Source of the DNA: Myxococcales bacterium
GTDB taxonomy: Bacteria; Myxococcota_A; Polyangia; Nannocystales; Nannocystaceae
Assembly (NCBI GenBank): GCA_020633315.1
Contig: JACKDV010000005.1
Coordinates: 353,231-417,230, forward strand
DNA: 64,000 bases
Direction: 5' to 3'
Position numbers and translations under genes: made by a program. Under the pieces are notes generated by a model. That model had not been told where the DNA came from, did no database searches, and saw only the letters and a program-made list of their open reading frames with translations. This document shows positions 33,984 through 47,776 of this stretch, in pieces. How positions within the stretch are numbered: the first letter of the stretch is position 1; each line of letters starts with the position of its first letter.

Positions 33984-34007
33984 CCCCTCGCTGCCGCGGT
34001 CGAGGGG
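33984..34007. terminator. GC-rich hairpin between convergent genes
   Basis: CCCCTCG and CGAGGGG form a 7-bp perfect stem with a 10-base loop, between the stop of the toroid gene and the stop of the CheB/CheR kinase gene. No T-run. A 12-base palindrome GCATCGCGATGC (34007-34018) follows directly. Confidence 0.4.
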
Positions 34008-34034
34008 CATCGCGATGCGATCGCGCAGCCTCGC

Positions 34035-37685
<3,651 letters not shown>

Positions 37686-37766
37686 GACGACGTCCGCAGT
37701 GTTCCATGCCCCAGGACGCCCCGGGACCCCGGCGCAATTCCTGCGCCAGTGGGCTCGCTCGGGGTG

Positions 37767-37772
37767 TATGCT
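37767..37772 (+). promoter_or_regulatory. TANNNT box before the esterase lipoprotein
   Basis: TATGCT, eight bases before ATG 37781. Confidence 0.4.
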
Positions 37773-37780
37773 CGGACGTG

Positions 37781-38842
37781 ATGTCAGCGTCATCGTGCCG
37801 AACGTGGGGTGCTTGGGCAGGAGCGGCGATGATCCTGCTGGGCTGCCCGGGCTCGGACCTCGCCGATCCCGAGGGCGGCAGCGGCAGCTCCTCGACGACC
37901 CAGAGCGCGGGCTCGAGCGGCGCGCCAGCCGATGGATCCACCGGCGTGGCCGAGGGCGGCGGAGCTACCGAGGCGGGGAGTGGCACGACCGAGGGTCCCG
38001 GACCCACGACCGGTGAGCCGCCCGCCGCCTGCGAGATCGCCTCGGTGTTCGAGCCCGGCGTGCACACCGACATCACCATCGACGTCGATGGGGTGATGCG
38101 TCGCTACGATCTGTTCGTCCCCAACAGCTACGACCCCACCGCGAGCGCGCCGCTGGTGCTCAACTTCCACGGGCTGTTCGGCACCCCCTCGCAGCAGGCC
38201 GACTTCTCGCAATTCGACGCCACGGCCGAGGGGCACGGCATGCTGGTGGCCTACCCCGAGGGGATCGGTCAGTCCTTCAACGCCGGAGTGTGCTGCGGCA
38301 CCGCCAGCTCCACCGGGGTGGACGACGTGGGCTTCGCCCGGGCGCTGGTCGCCGACGTCTCGGCCAAGATGTGCGTGGATCCGCGGCGGGTCTACGCCAC
38401 CGGCATGTCCAACGGCGGTCACATGGCGCACCGCCTGGCCTGCGAGGCGGCCGACCTCTTCGCCGCCACCGCGTCGGTCGCCGGCGTGCTGTCACTGGCC
38501 GGCCCCTGCGTGCCCTCGCGACCGATCTCCATGGTGCAGCTCCACGGCACCGCCGACGGCATCGTGGCCTACAACGGCTTCCCTGCCGTGCCCGCGATGA
38601 TGGAGGCCTGGGCCGCCCGCAACGGCTGCTCCGCCCAGTCCGAGGTGATCTTCGACCAGGGCGACACCCACTGCGAGACCTGGCCGGGCTGCGACGCGGG
38701 GGTGGAGGTCACGCTGTGCACCATCGAGGGCGGAGGCCACTGCTGGCCGGGCAATCCCTCGTGCCTGTTCGGGGCCAGCACCACCGAGATCCACGCGTCG
38801 GACGAGATCGCCGAGATGTTCGACATGCAGCTCCTGCCCTGA
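37781..38842 (+). CDS. LpqC/PHB-depolymerase-like esterase lipoprotein
   Basis: 353 residues from ATG 37781, 8 bases after TATGCT. Lipobox LLGC (Cys22), Ser/Thr/Gly/Glu linker to about residue 80, then an alpha/beta hydrolase of the poly(3-hydroxybutyrate) depolymerase/feruloyl esterase family: oxyanion region LNFHGLFG, nucleophile Ser210 in GMSNGG, acid Asp in HGTADGIV and base His in GGGHCWPG. Four extra Cys likely form disulfides. Predicted to hydrolyse ester-linked polymers or acetylated polysaccharides outside the cytoplasm. Confidence 0.92.
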   Translation: MSASSCRTWGAWAGAAMILLGCPGSDLADPEGGSGSSSTTQSAGSSGAPADGSTGVAEGGGATEAGSGTTEGPGPTTGEPPAACEIASVFEPGVHTDITIDVDGVMRRYDLFVPNSYDPTASAPLVLNFHGLFGTPSQQADFSQFDATAEGHGMLVAYPEGIGQSFNAGVCCGTASSTGVDDVGFARALVADVSAKMCVDPRRVYATGMSNGGHMAHRLACEAADLFAATASVAGVLSLAGPCVPSRPISMVQLHGTADGIVAYNGFPAVPAMMEAWAARNGCSAQSEVIFDQGDTHCETWPGCDAGVEVTLCTIEGGGHCWPGNPSCLFGASTTEIHASDEIAEMFDMQLLP

Positions 38843-38844
38843 GC

Positions 38845-38850
38845 TACCCT
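38845..38850 (+). promoter_or_regulatory. TANNNT box before the GT2 gene
   Basis: TACCCT, eight bases before GTG 38859, just after the esterase stop; suggests the GT2 gene has its own leaderless transcript. Confidence 0.35.
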
Positions 38851-38858
38851 GCCGCACC

Positions 38859-39536
38859 GTGCCCGGCGTGACCGCGATCATCGGGGCCCTCGACGAGGCG
38901 GCGACGATCGGCGAGGTGGTCCGCGGCTGCCTGCGGGACGGCGGCGTGGACGAGGTGGTGGTGGTGGACGATGGCTCGAGCGACGGCACGGGGCGCGTGG
39001 CCGAGGCCGCCGGGGCCCGGGTGATCCGCCATGCGACCAACTGCGGCAAGGGCCGCGCGCTGCGACGAGCCGCGACCGTGGCCCGCGGCGAGCGGTTGGT
39101 CACCCTCGATGGGGACGGGCAGGACGATCCCCGGGACATCCCGTCCTTGCTCGCGGCGCTCGACGAGGGAGCCGATCTGGTGATCGGCTCCCGCTTTCGT
39201 GGGCGCTTGCTGCCCGGTGCGATCACGCCGCTGCACCGTGCCGGCAACCGGGGGCTGACCATGGCATTGAACCTGCTGTACGGGGTGGAGCTGAGCGACA
39301 CCCAGGCGGGGCTGCGGGCGATCCGACGCTCGCTGTGGGAGCGATTGCCACTGCGGGCGCAGCGGTACGAGATCGAGACCGAGGTGCTGGTGCGAGCGAT
39401 CCAGGCTGGGGCGCGGGTGGTGGAGGTCCCCGTGACGAGGGCGCCCCGGGCTCACGGCCGCTCGGCCCTCCACGGGCTGCGGGACGGCGGTCGGATCTTG
39501 GCGTGCATGCTGCGGCTGCGAGCCGAGCAGCGGTGA
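38859..39536 (+). CDS. GT2-family glycosyltransferase (DPM/DPG synthase-like)
   Basis: 225 residues from GTG 38859, eight bases after TACCCT. GT-A fold with IIGALDEAATIG, VVVDDGSSDGT and the DxD motif LDGDGQDDPRD. No membrane helices. Resembles dolichyl/polyprenyl-phosphate sugar synthases, which make the lipid-linked sugars used by GT-C enzymes such as the one at 29197. Donor and acceptor unknown. Confidence 0.92.
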   Translation: MPGVTAIIGALDEAATIGEVVRGCLRDGGVDEVVVVDDGSSDGTGRVAEAAGARVIRHATNCGKGRALRRAATVARGERLVTLDGDGQDDPRDIPSLLAALDEGADLVIGSRFRGRLLPGAITPLHRAGNRGLTMALNLLYGVELSDTQAGLRAIRRSLWERLPLRAQRYEIETEVLVRAIQAGARVVEVPVTRAPRAHGRSALHGLRDGGRILACMLRLRAEQR

Positions 39537-39702
39537 CAGGTCGCCGGCCGCCTGCGGGCTACGGCGTGGGTCCACGGCTCGCGGGCCAGCGAGCCCCTCC
39601 ATCACCATGGCGAGCAGGAGGGAACGCTCAACGCACCGACGGCGACGCTCGGAGTGCAGAGCGAAGGGTGACACCGTCCGCGATGGGGCAGGACGCTTCG
39701 TG

Positions 39703-39708
39703 TATCCT
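39703..39708 (+). promoter_or_regulatory. TANNNT box before the twin radical SAM gene
   Basis: TATCCT, six bases before ATG 39715; no Shine-Dalgarno between them. Confidence 0.45.
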
Positions 39709-39714
39709 GCCCCC

Positions 39715-41517
39715 ATGCGGGTCCTCCGGGTCGTCACCAACGAGACCTGCAATCAAGCCTGCCGCTTCTGCCACTCCCGGCGCCCCCACGAGCGCGCCTC
39801 GGTGGCGGCCGCCTCCGTGGTGCGCCGCCGCATCATCGCCGCCCGGCACGAGCATCCGACCACCCTCGTGCTCACGGGCGGCGAGCCCACCCTACGTCCC
39901 GACCTGCCGGCGCTGGTGGCCGAGGCCGCCCGCGACGGCGCCCGCGTGGCGCTCGAGACCAACGCGGCGCTCGTCACCCCCCCCCTCGCCCAGCGACTCG
40001 CCGAGGCGGGCCTGCACGCCGCGATCGTCCACCTCCCCGCCTGGGGCCCGCAGCTGGACGCGATCACTCGCGACCCCGGCGGCGCGGCCCGGACCGCGAC
40101 CGGCATCGCGGCCCTCCGTGCGGCCAGCATCACGGTGGAGGCCTGCGCCCCCGTGCTCCGCGACAACCTCGACTCGCTCCCCTCGCTGCCCGCCCAGCTC
40201 GCCGCCGCGGGCGTGGAGATCGAGCGCCTGTGGCTCCGCCTGCCCCGCGAGGCCCCCGACTCGGAGAGCCTGGCCCCGCTGCAGCCCATGCTCGCCACCG
40301 CGACCCGCCTGGTCGACCAGGCCCGCGATCACGCCCTGCCCATCTCGCTCGAGCCCGCCACCTTCCTGCCGCCCTGCCTGTTCCCCCGCCCGGGGCGCGT
40401 GGCCTCGATCTACGCCCTCAACCGCGGCGGCGCGACGCGAGACGGCCACGCCCGCGCGCCGGCCTGCGCCGAGTGCCGCGTCCGCGACCGCTGCCCCGGC
40501 CTGCCCGACGACCTGCCCCCCACCCTCGCCGAGCCGCTGCAGGACGATCGCCTCCGCCGGCGCCTCACCGTGATCGCCACCCCCCGCGAGCAGATCGAGC
40601 GCGAGCTGGTCACCCGCGAGATCTATCGCCGCCCCGACGGCTCGACGATCCCGGCCCACATCATCCGCATCGGCTTCCGCTGCAACCAGAATTGCCACTT
40701 CTGCTTCGTCTCCACCCACCTGCCCGCGCCGCCGATGGCCCGGGTGGAAGCCGCCATCGACGAGATCGCGGCGCTGCGCGGCGTGGCGGTGTTCTCGGGA
40801 GGCGAGCCCACCCTCGACCCCCGCTTGGTCGAGCACGTGCGGCGCAGCAAGGCGGGCGGGGCCCATGCGGTGGAGCTACAGACCAACGCCACCCGCCTCG
40901 GCGATCCCGAGCGCTGCCGCGAGCTGGCCGAGGCCGGGGTCGACGTGGCCTTCGTGTCGCTGCACGGAGCCACGGCGGAGGTCTGCGACCGAGTGACCGC
41001 CGCCCCGGGCACCTTCGTGCGCACGGTGGCCGGCGTGGACGCGCTGGTGGGCGCGGGCATCCGCGTGCGCCTCAACTACGTGCTGTGCGAGATCAACCGC
41101 CACGAGTTCCCGGCCTTCGTCACCATGGTGGCCGAGCGCTGGCCCGCCGCCGCCATCACGCTGTCATTCGTGGGCATGTCGACCGACCTCGTGCCCCGCG
41201 AGCGCTGGCTGGTGCCGCGCTATCGCGATGTGCTCCCCGCGGTGCGCGAGGGCATGGCCGTCGCCGACCGGCGCGGCGTGGAGGTGGCCGGCTTCGACTC
41301 CATGTGCGGCCTGCCCCTGTGCCTGGTCCCCGACGACCCCGGGGCGTTCATGGGGCTCGCCGAGCTACCCGCGGGCTACGACGGCGGGGAGTTCGTCAAG
41401 CCCGCCCCCTGCCAGGGATGTGTGCTACAAAGCCGCTGCTTCGGCCTGCGCCGCGGCTACGCCCAGATGTACGGCTGGGACGAGCTCCGGCCCGTGACCA
41501 CGCCCCCGGACCCATGA
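39715..41517 (+). CDS. Tandem (twin) radical SAM protein
   Basis: 600 residues from ATG 39715, six bases after TATCCT, with no Shine-Dalgarno. Two complete radical SAM domains in one chain: the first with CNQACRFC (Cys12, 16, 19) and LTGGEPTLRPD; the second with CNQNCHFC (Cys323, 327, 330) and FSGGEPTLDPR. Each half ends in a Cys-rich segment (PACAEC...RCPG near residue 250; PAPCQGC...SRCFG near 575), so it looks like an internal duplication with two auxiliary clusters. The final Y...YGWDEL pattern is typical of several radical SAM clades. Its TGA overlaps the ATG of the next lipoprotein gene. Substrate unknown. Confidence 0.93.
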   Translation: MRVLRVVTNETCNQACRFCHSRRPHERASVAAASVVRRRIIAARHEHPTTLVLTGGEPTLRPDLPALVAEAARDGARVALETNAALVTPPLAQRLAEAGLHAAIVHLPAWGPQLDAITRDPGGAARTATGIAALRAASITVEACAPVLRDNLDSLPSLPAQLAAAGVEIERLWLRLPREAPDSESLAPLQPMLATATRLVDQARDHALPISLEPATFLPPCLFPRPGRVASIYALNRGGATRDGHARAPACAECRVRDRCPGLPDDLPPTLAEPLQDDRLRRRLTVIATPREQIERELVTREIYRRPDGSTIPAHIIRIGFRCNQNCHFCFVSTHLPAPPMARVEAAIDEIAALRGVAVFSGGEPTLDPRLVEHVRRSKAGGAHAVELQTNATRLGDPERCRELAEAGVDVAFVSLHGATAEVCDRVTAAPGTFVRTVAGVDALVGAGIRVRLNYVLCEINRHEFPAFVTMVAERWPAAAITLSFVGMSTDLVPRERWLVPRYRDVLPAVREGMAVADRRGVEVAGFDSMCGLPLCLVPDDPGAFMGLAELPAGYDGGEFVKPAPCQGCVLQSRCFGLRRGYAQMYGWDELRPVTTPPDP

Positions 41518-42491
41518 CTCGCCCCCGCTCCCGCCTCCCGCTCGGCCTCCTGGCGCTGCTCACGATCGCGTGCGGCGACGACGGGCAGGCTCCCCCCCAG
41601 GTTCCTCCGCCCGCCCCGGCCAGGACCGATCTCCCGGCCCCCGCCCCGGGCACCGGCACGGGCGGAGACACCGGCGGAACCACGGCCGTCGATCCCTTCG
41701 GCGGCGACGACTGGGGCGAGGACGACACCGACTCGGAGGGCGTGGCCACGGTGGGCATGGAGGCGGGCGACACCGGCGACACCGACGGAGAGGCCGCGGC
41801 CCCGCCGGTGTACGACGGCCCGTGCTTCGTGCGGTGGAGCAAGGGCCCGGTGCTGCGCTTCAAGTACGACGCCGACGGCAGCGGCGGCTCGCTGCGCATC
41901 GACGGCGACAACGACGGCACCAACGAGGTCTGCGCCCGCTTCTGGACCAAGGACGATCGCACCAACAAGGTCACCGTGGACGCCGGCTGCGACAAGTCCA
42001 CCGATGCGATCATCACCCCGAGCTACGAGGAGGGGGTGAACCTCGCCACCGCGACCTATACCGACAAGAGCGGGGGCACCGACACCGAGCACGAGATCAC
42101 GCTGATCACCCTGCCCGCCTTCACCGGCATCGCGCCCGGCTACCCGCTCTACGCCAAGCGCGACGACATCGAGCTCGACATCAAGGACGGCCTGGTGCGC
42201 AAGGCCACGGTGAAGAAGCCCGTGGAGGGGCCCTCGGTGCGGGTCACCCTCACCTACGACGACAAGGGGCGGGCCAAGCAGATCAAGGAAGACCACGGCG
42301 TCGACGGCAAGATCGACCGGCGCTACGACTACCGCTACGACGACGTCGGCAACGTCACCGGCATCACCCTGCAGGAGACCGACTTCTCCGAGGGCAAGGG
42401 CACCAAGACCAAGAAGACCGCGCGGCTGGGCTACTCGTGCTGGGCCGGCAAGACCACGCCCGCGCCGGTCGAGGCGCCCGCCGCCCCGTAG
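41514..42491 (+). CDS. Lipoprotein coupled to the twin radical SAM gene
   Basis: 325 residues; ATG overlaps the radical SAM stop (ATGA). Lipobox TIAC (Cys20). Pro-rich and Gly/Thr-rich linker to about 110, then a region with GDNDGTNEVCARFW and YRYDDVGNVTGITL, the latter like RHS/YD-repeat strands. Four Cys in the mature part (CFVRW, EVCARF, GCDK, SCWAG). The mature chain is rich in charged beta-strand-like segments. I cannot name a family. Coupling suggests it is the target, carrier or an accessory of the radical SAM enzyme. Confidence 0.85.
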   Translation: MTRPRSRLPLGLLALLTIACGDDGQAPPQVPPPAPARTDLPAPAPGTGTGGDTGGTTAVDPFGGDDWGEDDTDSEGVATVGMEAGDTGDTDGEAAAPPVYDGPCFVRWSKGPVLRFKYDADGSGGSLRIDGDNDGTNEVCARFWTKDDRTNKVTVDAGCDKSTDAIITPSYEEGVNLATATYTDKSGGTDTEHEITLITLPAFTGIAPGYPLYAKRDDIELDIKDGLVRKATVKKPVEGPSVRVTLTYDDKGRAKQIKEDHGVDGKIDRRYDYRYDDVGNVTGITLQETDFSEGKGTKTKKTARLGYSCWAGKTTPAPVEAPAAP

Positions 42492-42506
42492 CCGCACCAC
42501 CGCCGC

Positions 42507-43319
42507 TCAGCGGCTGGCCTGGAGCTGGTAGGTGTCGCAGCTCGCACCCATGGTGGTGCGATACACCCGGACGTAGATCTGGTTGGGCCACGCGACCATC
42601 GAGTCCATCGGCGGCGTGCAGCAGCCGGGGTCGGAGTCCTCGAAGGTCCACGAGGTGAGCCCCACCGCGGTGCCCATGGCATCGCCGCCCTCGGTGCAGG
42701 GAGCCCCCATCGCGTCGCACTGGTTCTGCACCACGTCGAAGGCGAAGGCGTCGCCGGTGTTGATCGCGAAGCTCAGGGTGGGCACGCCCTCGCCGGGCCG
42801 AGCCGCGGCGGGGAACGAGACCGTGTACCAGTCGAGCGCGCCCTCCTGGGGGATCGTGCCGACCACGCTCAGCGAGCTGCCGCCCACCTCGACCGCGCCG
42901 AGATCGGTGGGGGTGTTGCACGCGCCGCTCACCCCGTCGTCGGGGCACTCGCAGCCGTTGTCGATCTCGCCGTCGCAGTTCTCGTCGATGCCGTCGCAGG
43001 TCTCACCCGCGCCGGGGTTGATCCCCGGATCGCTGTCGTCGCAGTCGGGACCGGCCGGGCAGTCGTCGCCGTACTCGTCGCCGTCGCCGTCGTTGCACTG
43101 AACGCCGTCGGCGTTGTCGTTGCCGTCGGCCTGGCCGCTGCCGCCGTTGGTGCCCGGACCTTCGTCGACCGTCTCGTCGGCCTGTCCCGTCATCCCCGAG
43201 GTGTTGCCGCCACCATCCGGGCCGCCGAAGGTGAAGTTGTCGCTGCCGGGGTTGTCCCCGCCGGCACATCCCACCACCAAGCCGCCAACGAGCAGCGCGC
43301 TGAGCCCCCAGGTCCGCAT
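42507..43319 (-). CDS. MopE-motif lipoprotein
   Basis: 270 residues from ATG 43319, 12 bases after TATACT with a GGAG in the leader. Lipobox VVGC (Cys18), Gly/Asp/Asn linker, then the putative metal-binding MopE motif CDDSDPGINPGAGE.CDGIDENCDGEIDNGC (PF11617-type; Asp and Cys rich), followed by a beta-sandwich domain of about 130 residues with three cysteines. MopE-like motifs are frequent in myxobacterial surface proteins. Function unknown. Confidence 0.88.
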   Translation of the reverse strand: MRTWGLSALLVGGLVVGCAGGDNPGSDNFTFGGPDGGGNTSGMTGQADETVDEGPGTNGGSGQADGNDNADGVQCNDGDGDEYGDDCPAGPDCDDSDPGINPGAGETCDGIDENCDGEIDNGCECPDDGVSGACNTPTDLGAVEVGGSSLSVVGTIPQEGALDWYTVSFPAAARPGEGVPTLSFAINTGDAFAFDVVQNQCDAMGAPCTEGGDAMGTAVGLTSWTFEDSDPGCCTPPMDSMVAWPNQIYVRVYRTTMGASCDTYQLQASR

Positions 43320-43570
43320 CGAGTGGCTCCGAGTATACCCCGCACGCCGCCGGTCGAGCGAGGAGACGACGCCGATGGTCGACGATGGTCGCAGAACGCG
43401 CGCGGCTGGCCCCACGAAGTGGCGCCGAATTCGCAGCTCGCCGTCGCGCCGCTCCTGGGCATCCCCAGGGTCGCCCCGAGACCGAGCGCGGGGTCACGGC
43501 TCCGAATTGCCTCGAGGCCACGAACGGCGCGGTGCCGGCCCGTGGCCTCGAGCGCGACGCCCCTCGGGGC

Positions 43571-44797
<1,227 letters not shown>

Positions 44798-44967
44798 GTG
44801 GAAGTGCTCCTCGGGTTCCGAGCTCCTCCCGGCGGACCGCGGGCGCATCGACGTGGGCCACGACCCCGTCCACGCCGCGAGCGGGATGAGCGCGGCCCGC
44901 GATATACCACCCCGTCCCGGCCGAGGAAACGCCCCGGCGGGGCGGGTGGGGTTGGCGAGCGCACAAA

Positions 44968-44989
44968 CGGCCGGGACGAGGCCCGGCCG
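44968..44989 (-). terminator. Candidate terminator of the gene at 45031
   Basis: CGGCCGGG and CCCGGCCG form an 8-bp stem with a 6-base loop; read on the minus strand the stem is followed by TTTGT. Only three T, so weak. Confidence 0.4.
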
Positions 44990-45030
44990 ATCCGATCATG
45001 GCTCACGCCGCGGCGCGCGGCGGGCCCGGC

Positions 45031-45804
45031 CTACTCGACCGAGCCGCCCGTCCAGCCAAAGCGCAGCAGCAGGCCGATCACCTGGCGGTAGTTCTCGAAG
45101 TCGGCCTGGTCGCCGGTGTCGGCGAGGATCTCGTCGCCCACGCTCATCACCGTGCGATAGAAGGCCACGTACTCCTCGCTGCTCAGGCGGAAGTTGGGAT
45201 CGCCGGTGATCCAGCAGAAGAAGACCGAGATGAGGTCGAAGCTGCCGGGGCTGCGGATCGACACGTGCAAGGCCGAGCCCCAAAGGAGCGCCACGAAGTT
45301 GAACGAGGCGATGCCGATGCGACGCCCCGCGCTCACGGCCCGGCCGACCCGGCCGCCGGTCTGCATCCACGCGGTGAAGGCCGCGCCGGTCATCGAGCGC
45401 CCGGCGAAGCGCGCGGCCGAGTGCGTGAGCTGGGGCAGGCGATCGATGAAGGCCTGCGCCGCCTGCTCGCCCGAGACCCGCGACAGCGCGGTCCGCATGG
45501 CCCGCAGCGCGGTCTCGTCGCCCAGCAGCTTGAACAGCATGCCCTTGAGGATGAGGTAGTAGGTGAGCTGCGCGGAGTGATCGAGGATGGTGATGATCCG
45601 CGTGCGGTGGTAGTCGCAGTTGCTCCTCACCCGCTCGCCGTAGAAGCCGGCCGAGCCCGCGATCCAGTTGAGGCACAGGGTGTAGTCGAAGGGCCAGGAG
45701 TAGGCACCCGCCGCGAAGCCGGTGATGGCTTCCCCCACGTAGTCGAGAATCCCGGGGTCATCGGCTGTCTGCACGAGGAATTGCGGATCGCTCGGATCGG
45801 TCAT
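45031..45804 (-). CDS. Hypothetical protein
   Basis: 257 residues from ATG 45804, AGGAG six bases upstream. No signal peptide. Mostly helical; hydrophobic stretches LTYYLILKGMLFKLL and DLISVFFCWITGD could be membrane-associated. Five Trp and several Cys. No known motif. The upstream region has AATAAT-like promoter material near 45860. I cannot assign a function. Confidence 0.75.
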   Translation of the reverse strand: MTDPSDPQFLVQTADDPGILDYVGEAITGFAAGAYSWPFDYTLCLNWIAGSAGFYGERVRSNCDYHRTRIITILDHSAQLTYYLILKGMLFKLLGDETALRAMRTALSRVSGEQAAQAFIDRLPQLTHSAARFAGRSMTGAAFTAWMQTGGRVGRAVSAGRRIGIASFNFVALLWGSALHVSIRSPGSFDLISVFFCWITGDPNFRLSSEEYVAFYRTVMSVGDEILADTGDQADFENYRQVIGLLLRFGWTGGSVE

Positions 45805-45920
45805 CGATGCTCCTGGGGCCTGCGCTCCCCAGGGCCCAACCACTCGCCAACCCGCAGATTATTCGCCGAAATCCTCCGGAGCCTGCCGCGCGAGGGAGGG
45901 TCACGGCGCTCGGGCCGCGG

Positions 45921-46994
45921 CTACCAGTCGTCGCGATAGCGCAGCAGGCCGTCGCGCACGCGCTGGTAGACGGCCGTGGTCGCCCGCACGTCGCCGGCGT
46001 TGTACTCGGCGATGGTGGCCATGTCGCCCTTGGCAAAGAAGGTATGGACCATCGAGCCGTCCATCACCTCCTTGGGGCTGGGCATGCCCAGGGCCCAGCA
46101 CACCACGTCGAGCGAGGCCGGGCCCCGGCCGTAGCGCCCGCCCATCGCCTGGTAGATGTCGAGGTGCGGCCGCAGGGAGTAGCGGTTGGACTGCAGATCG
46201 ACGCGCACGGGGATGTCGTGGATGAGGCTGCGCCCCACCAGGAAGGGCACGTCGAAGGCCCGGCCGTTGTAGGTGACGACGACGCTGGCCGCTCCCGCCA
46301 GCGCCCAGAAGGCCTGCAGCAGCTCGGCCTCGGAGACCAGGCGCACCCAGCTCGGCAGCGCCTTGACCTCCACGTCGTCGGGCGGCACCACCAGCACGGT
46401 CACCTCCTGCTGGTCGGGATCGACCTCGCCGTCGCCGAACGCCAGCGAGACCACCTTGCCGAAGTAGGGCGACAGGCTCATCACCTTGCCCTCGTCCCAG
46501 TCCTGGCGATCGGCGTACTTGGTCACCGCCTGGGCGACGGTGGGCGGCACCTTGCGCAGGTCCACCCCGGGCACGGTCTCGATGTCGAACACCAGGGTGT
46601 CGACCATCAGCCCCTCGACCAGCGACGCGCCCTCGTCGGCCAGCGCCGTGGGGTCGTAGCCGAGCTCGCCCTCCTCGGCCAGCCGCAGCCCCCTCACGTT
46701 GAGCTGGAGCGCCCCCTTGTAGCTGTCGATCTCGAACAGCACCTTCACGTGCGCGCCGGGCCGCAGCTGCTCGGCCGTCTGCATCGCTCGCCCCGCGTCG
46801 CTCCACACCTTGGCCGCCACGGTGCGGCTGCGATCGGCGAGCCGCAGATCGAGGTAGGGCTTGCCGGCCCGGGTCTGGCCCTTGCGCACCTGGCGAAGCA
46901 CCGCGAAGGCGGTGCGTCGCCCCGGGCCCGCGCTGTCGAGCGCCTCGAGCTCGGTGATGAGGGGATGCTCGCGATGCGGATCCGAGGATTCCAT
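45921..46994 (-). CDS. OB-fold/DEDDy exonuclease fusion
   Basis: 357 residues from ATG 46994, GGAG five bases upstream. Residues 25-130 are a nucleic-acid-binding OB domain (GKPYLDLRLADRSRTVAAKVW resembles the YhaM/ tRNA-anti type). The C-terminal part is a DnaQ-like 3'-5' exonuclease with motif I FDIETV, motif II YNGRAFDVPF and motif III YNAGDV, i.e. acidic residues D, E, D, D with a Tyr three before the last (DEDDy). Similar exonuclease domains are called predicted PolB-like exonucleases. The OB domain should present single-stranded DNA or RNA to the nuclease. No operon partner. Confidence 0.85.
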   Translation of the reverse strand: MESSDPHREHPLITELEALDSAGPGRRTAFAVLRQVRKGQTRAGKPYLDLRLADRSRTVAAKVWSDAGRAMQTAEQLRPGAHVKVLFEIDSYKGALQLNVRGLRLAEEGELGYDPTALADEGASLVEGLMVDTLVFDIETVPGVDLRKVPPTVAQAVTKYADRQDWDEGKVMSLSPYFGKVVSLAFGDGEVDPDQQEVTVLVVPPDDVEVKALPSWVRLVSEAELLQAFWALAGAASVVVTYNGRAFDVPFLVGRSLIHDIPVRVDLQSNRYSLRPHLDIYQAMGGRYGRGPASLDVVCWALGMPSPKEVMDGSMVHTFFAKGDMATIAEYNAGDVRATTAVYQRVRDGLLRYRDDW

Positions 46995-47266
46995 GCAGCT
47001 CCGGCGACGGACGAGCGGCCCGAGCCGCCCGCGTCGGCCCCATGGTACCGCCTTGTTACGAAGGCAGACGAGCGCGGGCCAACGGGCCCCGTTTCGCGAG
47101 CGGACGCCGATTGTCCCGCCTCGGGCGCCAGGCGGGAGCGTCCGCCGGGCTCGCCGTGGCCAGCGCGGGGCGCCCATGCTATCTAGGGCCCGCGGTGCGG
47201 GGCTCGCCCCATTGCGTTGCTCCCCGCGACCATCACCAATTCGCGACCAGAGTACTGGAGAGAGCC

Positions 47267-47689
47267 ATGAGCAAAGACCTGACGGGCACCAAGACCCACG
47301 ACAACCTCAAGGCCGCCTTCGCGGGCGAGTCGCAGGCCAACCGCCGCTACCTCTACTTCGCCAAGCAGGCCGACGTGGAGGGCTACCCCGAGGTCGCGGG
47401 CAACTTCCGTGACACCGCCGAGGGCGAGACCGGCCACGCGCACGGCCACCTCGACTACCTCAAGTCGGCCGGCGATCCGGCCACCGGCCTGCCGATCGGC
47501 GACACCGAGAACAACCTCAAGGCCGGCATCGCGGGCGAGACCCACGAGTACACCGACATGTACCCGGGCATGGCCAAGACCGCCCGCGAGGAGGGCTTCG
47601 CCGAGATCGCCGACTGGTTCGAGACCCTCGCCAAGGCCGAGAAGTCCCACGCCGGTCGCTTCCAGAAGCTGCTCGACGAGCACTTCTAG
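47267..47689 (+). CDS. Rubrerythrin-family diiron protein (no rubredoxin domain)
   Basis: 140 residues from ATG 47267, with GGAGAG just upstream. A four-helix ferritin-like domain with ligands in FAGESQANRRY, EGETGHAHGH, AGETHEY and KAEKSHAGRF, giving the paired Glu/His set of a rubrerythrin diiron site. There is no Cys at all, so the C-terminal rubredoxin domain is missing. Family role: peroxide reduction and oxidative-stress defence. It leads the operon with an Fe-S oxidoreductase and DUF3501 protein, a recurrent gene set. Confidence 0.93.
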   Translation: MSKDLTGTKTHDNLKAAFAGESQANRRYLYFAKQADVEGYPEVAGNFRDTAEGETGHAHGHLDYLKSAGDPATGLPIGDTENNLKAGIAGETHEYTDMYPGMAKTAREEGFAEIADWFETLAKAEKSHAGRFQKLLDEHF

Positions 47690-47776
47690 GCGCCCACGCG
47701 CACCACGAGCCGGCACGCCCGGCAAGCACGCGACGTCGGCCACCCTCGGGTGGCCGCTCGCATATGGAGGCGGACC

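Noticed and set aside
34007..34018. 12-base palindrome GCATCGCGATGC
   Set aside because: Lies between two convergent stops with no promoter nearby; probably part of a transcript-end structure, not an operator.
39607..39714. Upstream extension of the twin radical SAM gene
   Set aside because: The extra 36 codons are Arg/Ser-rich, not like a domain, and would overlap the -10-like box at 39703.
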